Shown here: piece by piece, positions 39,001 to 49,245 of the stretch
How the letters are laid out: each line of letters begins with the position of its first letter
How positions within the stretch are numbered: position 1 is the first letter of the stretch
The notes under the pieces: generated by a model
Told to the model about the DNA's origin: nothing
The model's input: the letters and a program-made list of their open reading frames with translations, nothing else
Database searches by the model: none
Assembly (NCBI GenBank): GCA_018350325.1
Contig: JAEVLN010000013.1
Span: forward strand, 2,232,001 to 2,296,000
DNA from: Globodera rostochiensis
Lineage: Eukaryota > Nematoda > Chromadorea > Rhabditida > Heteroderidae
DNA: 64,000 nucleotides
Direction of reading: 5' to 3'
Position numbers and translations under genes: made by a program

Positions 39001-41393
39001 TTTTTGAGGTCACAAATTTTAAAAAAGGTCAAAAGAAGCGCGCCGAAACAGCAAAGTAGCACGCGCAAGTTATTTAGAAGGCATAAATGGGACATACCGT
39101 CGTAAGGCATATGTAAACCAGGGGTAGGTAGAAACTCGATTCGGCGCGCTTTTTGTTAGGTACCCGGGTAGGCGCTGCTGAGAAATTGTTTAAAAAAATG
39201 TCAATTGTTAAAGAAAAAGGGCCAGCCCACTATTCTTCTAACAAATAAGTGTTAAGGATTTTCACATTTTAGTTTACAAAACGGACCATCGCCTAAAGAA
39301 AGCCAATTCGATGAATGTGAAGAATAATGCGATGAGACGATGTGCCCAAATGGCCATTTTTGAAAAGATTGGCGACGAAGCATCTTTTTTGGGACTGAAC
39401 GAAATTGCGCTGACGTTTTATCAGAGAATGTTGAAGTCGGTTTCAGTGAATAACTCAGAAAACATCCTGTCGTTGCTTCAAAATTAAATGTTTTTACTTA
39501 ACAGCGCTTTCAAAAAACCGATCGAGATTATCGATCGATCCGGGATTTATTCTAAACTTTCAATCAATTAAGTAAAATAACTATTTGAGGAGTGCTGACA
39601 AAGCTGATGACAAACGGACCGCGTGGTGTTCGATGGCCGAGTCTGCCAAAGACTGCCGATTGTGGTCACGGGCATTGGCTTTTTACAAAGAAGTGAAAGC
39701 ACTGGAAGAGCAATTGGCATACGGTGATAAAGAGGTGAGGTAATTGCTACTCCATTAAAATTAATATTTTGGTTCGCTTAATTAAATCAGCTGGCTCCCG
39801 GGCGAATTCTTTTCTAATTATTGAAAGAATAAAAAGTTAAGATAATAGACACGGACATTGCTATCGCAATTGTTTCTGCTGAAGTTGAGCAAATTCCTCT
39901 TGAAGAGCGCTTGGATACGTACAGAGAAGTCTACAAGAATTGTCGAACTGCTGAACAGAAGGCCGTTTTTGAATATTTTCAAAATAATTTTGGTATTTTT
40001 AGCTGAACATTTTGTCCGATTACGTAAAATTTATGAGCGCTCATCCGTCGTTGTGCAAAAAGGGGGAATTTGACGCGAAGTTAAAAGAAAATGCATTTTT
40101 GCAGAAGGAAATGCTAAAAGGGGGTGGCCACGCGCCGGTTGAATGTACAGAAGCTGACGAGTTTGATGCGTTGAGTGAACAGCAAATTTTGTTTAATATT
40201 GCGAGTGAGATTTAATGTTTTTCAATTGTCACTTTGCTGACGAATGTTCGTTTGTTCAGACGAAATGAAAGTTGTGGAGCGTAACGAGAAAATGGTGAAG
40301 GAAAGAAGTAACAAGAACAATTACGGCGAATCCAACCTCCACGAGGTTGCCCGCTCGGGCGAGTACCAACAGCTTAAGCAATTGATTGATCGGGTACAAA
40401 CTTTTCGTACATATTGACTTGGTTTTTCAATAGTTTCTCAAAAAATTAATCGAATTCAACCTGATTAAGGGTTACGACGTCAATCAAATGGACCATGGCG
40501 GTTGGACACCCCTCAGTGAGGCCGTTTCTACGCAAAATTTGGCAAATGTGCGACTGTTGCTAATGAAAGGGGCGAACCCAAACACACGCTCAACGGAATT
40601 TCTCATGGATGAAGAACAAAACAAAATTGTATTTTTGTTTAAAACATCCTTTAATTAGTTTTTAGACTTCAAGTGGTCTAACACCTCTAATGGAGGCGTG
40701 TTCTGTTGGAAACGTCGAAATCGGCAAAATGTTACTCCAATTCAAAGCACGTGCTTCTTCAAAAGACGATGACGATTGGAGTGCGTTGGAGTATCTAAAC
40801 GAGTTTGTGCTGAACTCGAAAACCATGGATCAGTCGCAAGAAGAAAAACTTCGGAGATTTGGCGAATTGTTAAAACACCGGCAGACTGAAGGTTAGGGTC
40901 GAGGCTTGAACGGTTGGATTATTCTTTTTTTTCAATTGCAGAAGGTTTTGCTTTTCGGTCATATGAGCATTTCCTTGAACTTTTCGAGCAAAAAAGGGCT
41001 TCGTCGCAACGGAATTCTCATAGAAAGAGCGGAAGTTCTCAGCGAAGTTTCATCTCCGAGCCGAATGACCAACGGAGAAGGAAGCGGCGATTAAGCGGAA
41101 CTCTGTCTGATCCTGAATCTGACAACGACCAGAGATATGCTTTGGAAAAGGAGAACAAAAATGCGTGGATTGACGAGGATGATGAAACAGAAGGAACTGG
41201 AAGTGAAGAGACTCAAAATTTGAAAGATTATCGCCGATGTATTGTTGGACTGTTGAGAAATCGTCAGCAGAGTTTGGGGGATCGTCACCCGCCGAGCATC
41301 CCGAAGATGCCGCCGCCGCCGGTGCTGTCTAAGCGCAATGAATTGGCGTCAACAAAGGGCGGACTTTCCGCGAAGCGATTGTTTTTCAAATGA
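36017..41393 (+). CDS. tonsl: TONSL-like (Tonsoku) TPR-ankyrin replication-repair protein
   Basis: TONSL binds newly made histone H4 (unmethylated Lys20) and, with MMS22L, loads RAD51 at damaged replication forks in the nucleus. The N-terminal TPR array spans many exons: LELAEYLKNSIFLMDKAEQN, GDFDSAINKIVSSLDFAYKT, ALSYAEECVKYLEINADEIN, DWSLLYRSLLMKLELTIGKE, GNFAESKAMLWKRYEELKKE, GLNEIALTFYQRMLKSV and RALAFYKEVKALEEQLAYGD. Three ankyrin repeats follow (about 40330-40880): ESNLHEVARSGEYQQLKQLI, MDHGGWTPLSEAVSTQNLAN and SSGLTPLMEACSVGNVEIGK. The C-terminal tail is Lys/Arg/Ser-rich and acidic and ends KRLFFK (stop 41391-41393). The leucine-rich repeats of vertebrate TONSL are absent, or lie in unrecognised exons. 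The TPR-then-ankyrin order and the GWTPL-x-EA segment favour TONSL over other TPR-ankyrin proteins. The ATG at 36041 is an alternative start. The 1.8-kb intron 36732-38525 is packed with nested MITEs. Confidence 0.75.
36957..37628. mobile_element. hAT-like MITE with TAGAGCTGTTCGAGA termini
   Basis: Left TAGAGCTGTTCGAGA and right TCTCGAACAGCTCTA are perfect inverted ends, with GAGACCGAGAAC-type tandem sequence just inside. The flanks GTAATTAA at 36949-36956 and 37629-37636 are a perfect 8-bp target-site duplication. A piece of the CAGGGGTGCCAA family (from 37176), with its GGCGGTGCCGATAGGCACC hairpin, lies inside. It occupies the large TONSL-like intron. Confidence 0.92.
37706..37978. mobile_element. 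Nested hAT-like MITE, CAGGGGCGTAxCCAG termini
   Basis: Left CAGGGGCGTATCCAGGGCGG and right TTCTGGCTACGCCCCTG are inverted. The flanks GCTGGGGG at 37698-37705 and 37979-37986 are a perfect 8-bp duplication, which shows insertion into the G run of the enclosing element. Confidence 0.9.
38209..38388. mobile_element. Second nested MITE, CAAGGGCGTAGCCAGG termini
   Basis: Left CAAGGGCGTAGCCAGG and right CCTGGCTACGCCCTTG are inverted. It sits in a poly-C tract, so the target duplication (C8) cannot be told apart from the run itself. The element is 180 bp. Confidence 0.8.
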
Positions 41394-41840
41394 TTTTTTA
41401 TATGTTTTGCCTGTTGTAAATGGTATGTTCTTAAATGCGGTCGACGGTGGCACACCTTTCCTCTTTTCTGACTTATCGGTAGGCTCGTCGTCCTCAGGTG
41501 CATGGCCTCAGCATTTATGGCAGGCACCCTCTCCCCTTCATCGACCGCTCCAAAGAAACCAAGGTCGTAATCATTCGGACGTCTTTGAAAATGCGCGTGG
41601 GGCGATGCGGGTTTGCAGCCCTTTGATAAATGCGGCCATTCGCGCTCATGGCCATTCCACGGACGGCGTTGGCATCACTCTTCCAAAACCCGCGAGTGTT
41701 CTTTGACCTGACATTCCCAGGGCAGATATTTACCCAAATGACCAGATAAAAACCGCCGGAAAGCTCTGTTTATCGGGGCTAATATTTTTTGTTGTTATTT
41801 ACAGTATTTGTGTTAGACTTGGCATCACATTTATTCGTTT
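41394..41840. other. Spacer 3' of the TONSL-like gene, possible unrecognised exon
   Basis: Both strands are open between about 41430 and 41706 (plus strand ending PKPASVL; minus strand with GRIYQRAANPHRPTRIF). Neither matches a family I know. Because the downstream minus-strand coiled-coil gene may continue here, a further exon of that gene is possible. Confidence 0.3.
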
Positions 41841-42605
41841 TTAGCTGGTGCGTTCATTCGACCATCCGTTTCCATTTTTTTGTTCCTCACGGAGTCCATG
41901 CGGCTGAGCACCTAACGTTACATTGATTTTGCATTTATCATATTTATCCAGGCCAAAGGTTGAGCTTCGGAGAGCGGATTTGATTCTACAAACCGAGCTC
42001 AGTTGCTGCTGGAACTCGTCGTCTTCTTGTCGACTTTGTTCGAGCCGCTAAACAGGAATTCCTTTGCTGCCGAACAATACAAACGAAGGGAAGTGACCCC
42101 GCTTCAAGCCAGGAGCGCCGAATTTCTCATTTCTTGGTAAGACGCCCTGTCCCCGCTCTAACCTCTTGGAAACTCCGTCGTCGTTTCTCCCGGTCCTCTC
42201 TCTGTTGTCGAAGTGTTTCCATCAGCTTGTCATTGTGTGCCTTCAGTCTCTCCTCCACCCGGTCCATGTAGTCACTCAACTGAAGAGACATTTTGTTCAT
42301 ATCCTACCAACCCTTCGCTGTCCCTTCCCTTGACCAACATGGTCCAATTGGGAGTCCAATTTTCGAATCTCTGTGTGGGAGGCGGGGTGTTAGCGCGTTC
42401 TTCCATTCTTGGCCAAACCTTCTTGGTTGTCCTCTAACTCGGGGTTCATCTCGTGTAATGCACCCATCGTTCTTTGCAGCAGTGCCGCAGTGTCTCCGCT
42501 TCGTTGCCGACTCTGCTGCCCATTTTCCATTACTCCGCCGCGCCCTCCTTCTCCCCGTCCGGCCTCCTCCTCCCATACCCCCTTCAAGTGCATCGTTACG
42601 TTCAC
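41841..42605 (-). CDS. Small coiled-coil protein, unidentified (weak bublin resemblance)
   Basis: Minus-strand exons give a continuous heptad-rich protein. The start (42605) is followed by MENGQQSRQRSGDTAALLQR and TMGALHEMNPELEDNQE, then a short EIRKLDSQLDHV exon, then LSDYMDRVEERLKAHNDKLM-ETLRQQREDREKRRRSFQE, then RLEQSRQEDDEFQQQLSS, after which either a splice or a tail to TAA (41841-41843) follows. The order of a double-asparagine/aspartate heptad stretch and a terminal EFQQQL resembles bublin (UPF0184/BBLN), a small coiled-coil protein of intermediate filaments. The likeness is short and could be coincidental for a coiled coil. The exon chain relies on plausible GT/AG sites and is not certain. 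Confidence 0.4.
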
Positions 42606-43717
42606 CTCCGTAGTTACTTTTACTTATCCCACAAAACAAACTCAATTTTTAGATGTTTTACTAATGTGCCTTTCTAGAAAATTAAAATCCTTTAAATTGG
42701 TGTATGGTGGAGGGGTTGGGGGTTGACCGGTCGTTACGCGAATAAAATTGTTCGGTGGTGTACGCAGTACGCACACCAATGTTTGCCACTTTGCCTCTCC
42801 CGTCCCTGACTATGAAAGAATGAATGGTTCCTTCCATTTGCATTATTACAGCTCCCTCCCGTCGTCACTTCGCCGATTGTCTACCGCCCCCACCCATTTC
42901 TCACTGTCTTCTTCCCATTCTCTCCCACCGATCTGTCCAACTCCGCTTCTCTTCTGCTGACGACAATTCCCTTGTTCCTCTTCGTCTTCCTCGCTCTTTT
43001 CCGATTTACTTTTTTTCTACGTTTCTTCTTTCTGCTGCAACATTTCATTCATCATGCGTCTGCGAGTCCCAGCAATTGGCATAGACAGCGAAGAATGTAA
43101 AATTTGATTTTTTAAATTTATTCATGAGGGCGTGCGTATTTTTCGCTTGAAACGATTTTTTCACCAAATTGTGCATCTCGTGGCATTCAAATAGTGTCTG
43201 GGGTTTTTGACACTGATGGATTTCGACACTGAACTATTATTGCGAAAAGAAGACACCATGAAGAAGCCGTTTCGAAAATTAAAAGTCGTACTGTAAGCAA
43301 ATTTCTTCCAATACAGCTTGGAACCTGGCTTGGGGTACCGACTAAGCCAGTAGGTGGGACGGGCGAGACTCCGGGCTCCGGAAGAAGTCCGCGTGTGACC
43401 CCTCGCGCGCTCGCCCCCAGTGGCGCTCGTCAGACTTCTTCCTCCGCCCTCCGTCTCGCCCCACTACTTCCTCCGTCATCGCATGCTCGCTGTTGGCGGG
43501 CCGTTACACGGCCTTTCATTATATATCCGGCTTTTCCCAGCCAAAAGACACTTCAGTCCCGGGCTTATAACTTGCTTGAAAGTGTTTTACGGATTCGTGC
43601 TCTAGGCTTAGAATGGAGTCGATTGATATATAATTCGTCCAATTTGGCGAGGTACACGTATTCCGAAATTTTACCGATAAAAATTAAAAATTGAGAATTT
43701 AAAGCGGGTTTTGAATC
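42606..43717. other. Intergenic, nothing recognised but relic arrays
   Basis: There is no supported gene here. Near 43203-43235 are two GACACTGA units that match the tandem unit of the element starting at 43718. A GC-rich segment (43330-43450) with CGGGCTCCGG can form local hairpins but matches no RNA I know. Confidence 0.4.
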
Positions 43718-44440
43718 GTTGCAGGACATTTCGACACTGGACTTTTCGACACTGGACTTTTCGACACTGGACGTTTCGACACTGGACTTTTCGACACTGG
43801 ACTTTTCGACACTGGACTTTTCGACACTGGACGTTTCGACACTGGACTTTTCGACACTGGACTTTTCGACACTGAGTTTTAAAAGTTTCCAAAAAGGTCC
43901 TTTTTAGAGTTTCTTGGCCGTAGAATCCGGATCTGACCTCAATTTCGAACCCCGGACTCGAACTTTTTTTCGAAAATTCAAAAATTTCCAAAAATAATTT
44001 ATGTGTTTCAGAATCATTCAAAGCACAAACAAAAAGGCAAGTAAGTAGCACTCTAATTCATTCTAGTACTTTTCGTTCTGGGGTCACAAATTCACATTTA
44101 CTTAAATTTTGGGCTTGGTTGTGGTCCAATCAATACAAATCGATTTAGATCTGGCATGGCGCAAGTCGGAAAACGAGTTAAATTTTTTGTTGCTTTAAAA
44201 TTTGAGTTGCGACCCCAGGCAGAACGGAAAAGTACCTTCATTCTTTTGAAAATTTTGAACTCATAAATAGTTTTTGGAAATTTCAAAAATTGTTAGAATT
44301 CGGAATTGGTCGAAACAGAGGTCAGATTTGGATTCAACGGCCCGAAACCCCTATTTTGGAAACATTTAAAACTCAGTGTCGAAACGTCCAGTGTCGAAAA
44401 GTCCAGTGTCGAAATGTCCGTGTCGAAATGTACTGTAGCC
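43718..44440. mobile_element. Tandem-terminus foldback element A, unit TTTTCGACACTGGAC
   Basis: The left arm (43718-43880) is about ten copies of the 15-bp unit TTTTCGACACTGGAC/G. The right arm (about 44372-44440) is the same array inverted, with about four units. The termini are GTTGCAGGACATTTCG and, in reverse complement, GGCTACAGTACATTTCG. The flanks TTTTGAATC at 43709-43717 and 44441-44449 are a perfect 9-bp duplication. Inside lies the palindromic core repeat (arms 43919-43975 and 44292-44345). The open frame of repeated STLDF is a by-product of the array. Confidence 0.88.
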
Positions 44441-44564
44441 TTTTGAATCAGTTGAAATTTCAAAAATAGGGAAAAACGACTTTTTAAGTAACACCGCCAG
44501 ATAAGGAAAAATTTAGACCCGGGGTCAAAATCGGTCGAAATGTAGGTCAGATTTGGGTTATACC

Positions 44565-45770
44565 AGGGCTGTGATTTCAAAATAAAAATCCGCATCGGAG
44601 CGTTAAAAAATCCTCATTTGATACCTAAAATCCGCATATTCGACATTTCTTCATTAAAACCCAAAATTTATGTTAACTTCGCTTCATTTGTTATATATCG
44701 GTACAAACAATTGATTTGGGCAACTGCCTGTCAAAAAAAAGCATTTAGCAATTTTACATAATTTTTATGCGCGGGATTTTTCAAAAATTTTTTGGAAAAG
44801 GGGAGGTGGGTCCGGCGGTGCCGATAGGAAAATTTTGAAATTTTTACTCAATTTGTTAAGCGATTTGCAACCAAAAACGGAAGAATGTGATGCTTTTTTG
44901 CATTAAAAAATTGAAATTTTGCCTCATTGTCCTTCCAAAAAACCACAAAATAAGGCTAAAACTGGTTAAGAGATTTGCAACCAAAATGTTAAAAATCAGC
45001 ATTTTTTGAAGCTTTTTAGTAATGAAAGAGGTCCGGCGGCGCCGATAGGAACGGGGATCGATTCGTTCCCCACCGATTCGTTCACCTACGATTCGTTCCC
45101 CTCGAAAAAAATAAAAAAATTTCCAAAGTCCATAAAAAAGGGTTTATAGGGGGTATACGGGGGCATTGAACCTGAAAATGACCTCCATTTCGACCAATTT
45201 CGAACCCCGGACCCTAGTTAGAACAATTTTTCAAAAACAAATTTTTTTGTCAAAACCGATTTTTATAACAAAATCGTTCAAAATTATATTCGTACGATCT
45301 CCCGTTCGTTCTTACATGCTTTTGAGAACCATTTAAACGACTTTAAAAACAAAATTAAAAAAAAACATTTTTTTGGAAAAAAAACATTTTTTTCGATCAA
45401 TTGTTCGAATTCGGGTCCGGGATTCGACATACGTAAAAACGGAACCCGAATTCGTGTTCTACGCACGTGTTTTAGACGATTTTTTGAGGTTTAAAGGCAT
45501 TTTTGTGGAGGGGAACGAATCGTTACAAAGGGAACGAATCGTTACAAAAGGAACGAATCGTATATGGGGAACGAATCGTAGGTGAACGAATCGGTGGGAA
45601 ACGAATCGATATTTTACCCGCCGATAGGTGCCGCGGCAAAATTAAAAAAGATTTTAAAGATATTTCTTAAGAAAAAAATGCTTTTTATTGTCAGTTTTCC
45701 CAAAAAACCACAAAAAGTCCACAAGGAACTCGAAAGACCACAAAAATCCGCAATTCAAAATCATCTTTAA
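44565..45770. mobile_element. Degraded CAGGGxTGTGAT hAT-like MITE interrupted by element B
   Basis: It starts CAGGGCTGTGATTTCAAAA and follows the 61252-61866 element: GACATTTCTTCATTAAAA, CAAACAATTGATTTGGG, the GGCGGTGCCGATAGG hairpin, then AAAAAACCACAAAAAGTCC near 45698. Element B (45050-45619) is inserted in a hairpin copy of GCCGATAGG. The right terminus is too degraded for a target duplication to be seen. Confidence 0.7.
45050..45619. mobile_element. Tandem-terminus foldback element B, unit with CGATTCGTTC
   Basis: The left arm reads ATCGATTCGTTCCCC, then ACCGATTCGTTCACC, then TACGATTCGTTCCCC. The right arm is its inverse with extra GGAACGAATCGTTACAA units (45509-45613). The flanks GCCGATAGG at 45041-45049 and 45620-45628 are a perfect 9-bp duplication. 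The inner stem is the palindromic core repeat (arms about 45170-45240 and 45395-45435). Confidence 0.88.
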
Positions 45771-45889
45771 GTCTTAATGGTTCATGCTATAGCATTAAGA
45801 GAATGGTTTCTTGCCAACTTTATTTGCTAGTAACTTTCTCATAGTTCTTTCCGACTCAACCTTTTTGGTACTTATGCGTTATGTGTCAA

Positions 45890-46140
45890 CAAAAAAAAAA
45901 TTTTGAAAATCGAAAATCGGCAACATTTTCGAAATTCCATGGGAGCAATTTCCAAGCCCCAAATGTTGCGGAAAATTGTTGGTGGAGAGAAATATGATTA
46001 AAAAAGTACATTTCATGCCAAAAATAAAGATTTTACTGCATTTTTGAACATTTTTTAATATGTCCTTTTTTCGGACCCCAAAATCTTTTTTTTACCCCGT
46101 GATGTCCTTTTTTTTGAAAATTTTCGATACGCACCCTGCT
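45890..46140. mobile_element. Fragment of the CAGGGTTGCCAA hAT-like MITE
   Basis: It matches the reverse complement of 21180-21420: CGAAAATCGGCAACATTTTC, CCATGGGAGCAATTTCC, TTGGTGGAGAGAAATATGAT. It ends in ACGCACCCTG near 46136. The other end is missing. Confidence 0.7.
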
Positions 46141-46339
46141 CTTTTGCCATTTCCCGCAATATGGCCCTGAACTATGATGCAAATTTTTTGAAAATTGTTC
46201 GAATTCGGAATTGGTCGAAATGAAGGTCGGATTCAGATATTACTACCCCGAAAACCCCCAGAATCACCTTTGCTGCCTAAACATTTTATTTGTTTGTTGA
46301 CACATACATAACGCATAAGTACCTTCAGGGGCGCCACTA

Positions 46340-46425
46340 CAACTCGCCTATGTAACATTTCGCCTACGCAACATTTCGCCTATGTTACATTTCGCTTACC
46401 CAGTCAGAAAGCAACATTTCGCCTA
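46340..46425. repeat. Short tandem array of AACATTTCGCCTAYG, possible half element
   Basis: Four to five degenerate copies of AACATTTCGCCTACG / TATGTTACATTTCGC. A core-repeat arm lies just to the left (46195-46250). It resembles one arm of the tandem-terminus elements, but no inverted partner array was found within 1 kb. Confidence 0.55.
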
Positions 46426-46962
46426 CAAATTTTAAAAATTCTTTTTGACAAACGATGAAGCATTTTGTAAAGCGCGAAAGATTAAGCTTCAATTTTATTA
46501 ACGCATTCCATAGATAACAAAGAAATGATATAAAATAAATGATTGAATAGATTTTGTAGTAAATTGCTCTCTCATCTAGGCACCTCTGTTACCAGAATTC
46601 TTGAAATTCAGCGGGGTCAGACGCATTGTCACCAACCATTCAACTCCAATCTAAAATATGATGGAATTCTTACGAGGGGAACATCCCTTACTCTGACCAC
46701 TCAGATCACTTTCAAACCATGCCTATCGTGTAGAGCACCAAATCGATTTACTCTCGTAAATTTTCAGCTTTTTTCCCCCGCCCACACAGTGAAGGGTCGA
46801 AATTCATTTGACATTATTGCATGTTTTCTTGAAAAAACCGCGCAGGAAGTTCAAAAAATCATATCTCAGCTCAAAGTTGGCGAAGCATTAAAAAGTTGAG
46901 AAAAACACGGTTTTTTTTCAAAATCGGGGAAAAGGTGTTTTCAGGTGTATTCGAGGGTGTAG

Positions 46963-47130
46963 AATCCGAATCTGACCTCGATTTTACCTACCTAGTTCTA
47001 ATTCCAGAACCCGAATTCGAAGATTTTAAAAAATGATTTTTTCTAACACCGATTTACTGCACTATATTGCCCTGGGTTCGGAATTGGTCAAAATGGATGT
47101 CAGAATCGGATTCTACACCCCCGATCCCGG
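46963..47130. repeat. Palindromic core repeat copy
   Basis: The left arm GTGTAGAATCCGAATCTGAC and the right arm GTCAGAATCGGATTCTACAC are inverted about a short AT-rich loop. A two-unit CACGATTCGGCGC array follows at about 47167-47200. Confidence 0.75.
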
Positions 47131-47299
47131 CGCTGAAAAAGTTAAATATTTTTAGATGGAGCACCACGATTCGGCGCGGCACGATTCGGCGCCGACAAGT
47201 TTTTCGTTATAACTTTGTTCTAAGTCAACCAAACCAAACATTCTTGGTTTCATTCGAAAGCATGCAATGAGTAGAAGCTTACAATAGGCAAAATTCGAT

Positions 47300-47400
47300 C
47301 ACCGAGCCCCGGACCCGAATTCGAACAATTTTTCAAAGATTCAAAATTTCCGGGGCCCGGAATTGACGAAATGGATGCCATATTCGGATTCTACGCCCCC
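47300..47400. repeat. Palindromic core repeat copy, short form
   Basis: The left arm reads CCCCGGACCCGAATTCGAAC. The right arm reads GGGGCCCGGAATTGACG followed by ATATTCGGATTCTACGCC. The loop is only about 20 bp. Confidence 0.65.
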
Positions 47401-47574
47401 CAAAACCCCTAGAAACACCTTTTTAAACTTTGAAAAAAAAATTTGAAAAAATGGAAGGGACCAGCCCGACTATTACCCGAGCTCGGATTTTGCGAATCTC
47501 GAACCGCGAAGCCAATTCGAATATTTGGTCGAACAAAAGGGTACCCCCCCCCCCTGCGGTTTTGGGCAGCTCAA

Positions 47575-47665
47575 TTTGCTTGTAACTTTCTTCATAGTGG
47601 TTTCCGGCGCAAATTTTTGCGAATTCATACTCAGCTTGACAAGAGGAATCGATTGCTAGCCTCAA
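47575..47665. repeat. Merlin-like terminal repeat fragment
   Basis: GTAACTTTCTTCATAGTGG, TTCCGGCGCAAATTTTTGCG and AGAGGAATCGATTG match the reverse complement of the 20133-20321 arm. Confidence 0.65.
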
Positions 47666-48489
47666 ACAATTGGGTTCAAACAGACTCCCACAAAATGCCA
47701 TCATTAGGGGTGTGTTTTTTTCATTTTTACAACCGAAACCGGAAAACCGGTACCCCCGGTTTTCGGTTAGGCCGGTTTTACGACCCCCGGTTTTCGGTTT
47801 CGGTTTTTGGGCCAAAAAAGCCGGTTTTCGGTTTCGGTTCGGTTAACCGACCGTGCACTACCCTATAAAATACTTAAAATAAAATTCGAACAATTCAAAA
47901 AATCTGTAATTTTCGAGGCAAGCCTAAAACTGCATATTTTTTTTAGCAAAACGGATAAGGTACGGGTCTAAAAAGTATTTAGAAGTTGAAAATTCGAAAT
48001 GTCTAACAAGTTCAAAACATTATTTGGAATTCACTGTCGAAACCAACCACTGTCAAAAACACTGGGCACGGATAGGAGTGGGGGTCGTTGGGCTCCGGGT
48101 ACGTTTGGGCCCCCACTTTTTTTTGCATAATCAACAACCGAGCAATTTTTATTTAGAAATTTTTTTCAAAGGATAACAAAAAAACTATCAAAGACAACAA
48201 TCTGAAAATTTGCAGGACATTTAGGGGTTCGTTAAGCTTAGGCCTAGCTAGCCTGGGCTTAAGCTTAGGCAAAAAATAGTGGACCAGCAGTAATCGATGC
48301 AAAAAATAGGATGTGAAAATGATGATGTATTTACTTAGGTATATGTATACATCAGAGTTACGTCGAACCTTGTTTTTCTTTGTTTCGATTCCGAAAATTG
48401 AAACAAAAAAATTTCCGATTTCGAAAAATTTTTCTTTCGATGCAACCCTAATATCATTTCCTTGGGGCCCAAACGTGGGGTGAAAATTT

Positions 48490-48683
48490 TTAAAATTCTG
48501 CTTATTTTCAAAATTTTAAATGACTAATTTACATATAAAAATTTTGATTTCTTTTATTTCTTCAATTGGAAAATATTGCCCATTTTTTGCTATATTTGAA
48601 AAAAAATTTCTCCATATTTAGTCCATATTTTATGTCCATATTTCGAGATTTTTTGTCCATATAATTAGTGGCCCTAGTGATCA
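48490..48683. mobile_element. Older copy of the TAGGGC MITE, abutting the next one
   Basis: Its sequence (GTCCATATTTCGAGATTTTT, ATTGCCCATTTTTTGC) is the inverse of the start of 48692-49237. It ends at GGCCCTAG just before GTGATCACTGATCAC. The far end is lost. The two copies together form a large palindrome. Confidence 0.7.
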
Positions 48684-48691
48684 CTGATCAC

Positions 48692-49237
48692 TAGGGCGGC
48701 GATTTATATGGGTAAAAAATCTCGAAATATGGCCATAAAATATGGATGAAAAATCGCAAAATATGGACAAAAATTGCAAAATATGGACGAAATATGGATA
48801 AAATTTTTTTCAAATATTGCAAAAAATGGGCAAGATTTCCTAATAGAAGTAATAAGAGCAATAAAAAATTTTATATGCAAATTAACGGCATTTCATTTTG
48901 AAAATTAGCAGAATTTTAAAAATTTTCATTTTTTTGGGCAGAATTTTTTGTGCGAAAAAGTCATTTTAATGGTGCATTTTTAGAAAATTTTGAAAACATC
49001 GATCCTTGGGGGTGCATTTTTTGAAATTTTTAAAAAGTCGATCCTTAGTGGTGCATTTTTCGTTTTTATTGCATTTTTTTATGGAATTTTTAAAAAATGG
49101 CGAAATATGGAAAAAATGGATTATAAAATGGGCTCTAGAAGCTCCAACCAAAGCTAAAAATACTATTTATGGCATTTAAAAGCAGCCGTTGCAAGTGCGC
49201 AAAAAAAATATGGATTTCCATATAAATCGCCGCCCTA
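48692..49237. mobile_element. hAT-like MITE with TAGGGCGGCGATTTATATGG termini
   Basis: The two ends TAGGGCGGCGATTTATATGG and CCATATAAATCGCCGCCCTA are exact inverses over 20 bp. The flanks CTGATCAC at 48684-48691 and 49238-49245 are a perfect 8-bp duplication. Ends of the same family occur near 60900 and 63874. Confidence 0.93.
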
Positions 49238-49245
49238 CTGATCAC

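Noticed and set aside
43330..43450. GC-rich segment as a structured RNA gene
   Set aside because: Short hairpins can be drawn, but nothing matches tRNA, snRNA, SL RNA or rRNA signatures.
43671..44051. Minus-strand frame with repeated QCRKV peptide
   Set aside because: It is the translation of the 15-bp tandem arm of element A, not a cysteine-rich effector.
43718..44440. CRISPR-like regularly spaced repeats
   Set aside because: Units are directly adjacent with no variable spacers, arms are inverted, and the genome is eukaryotic.
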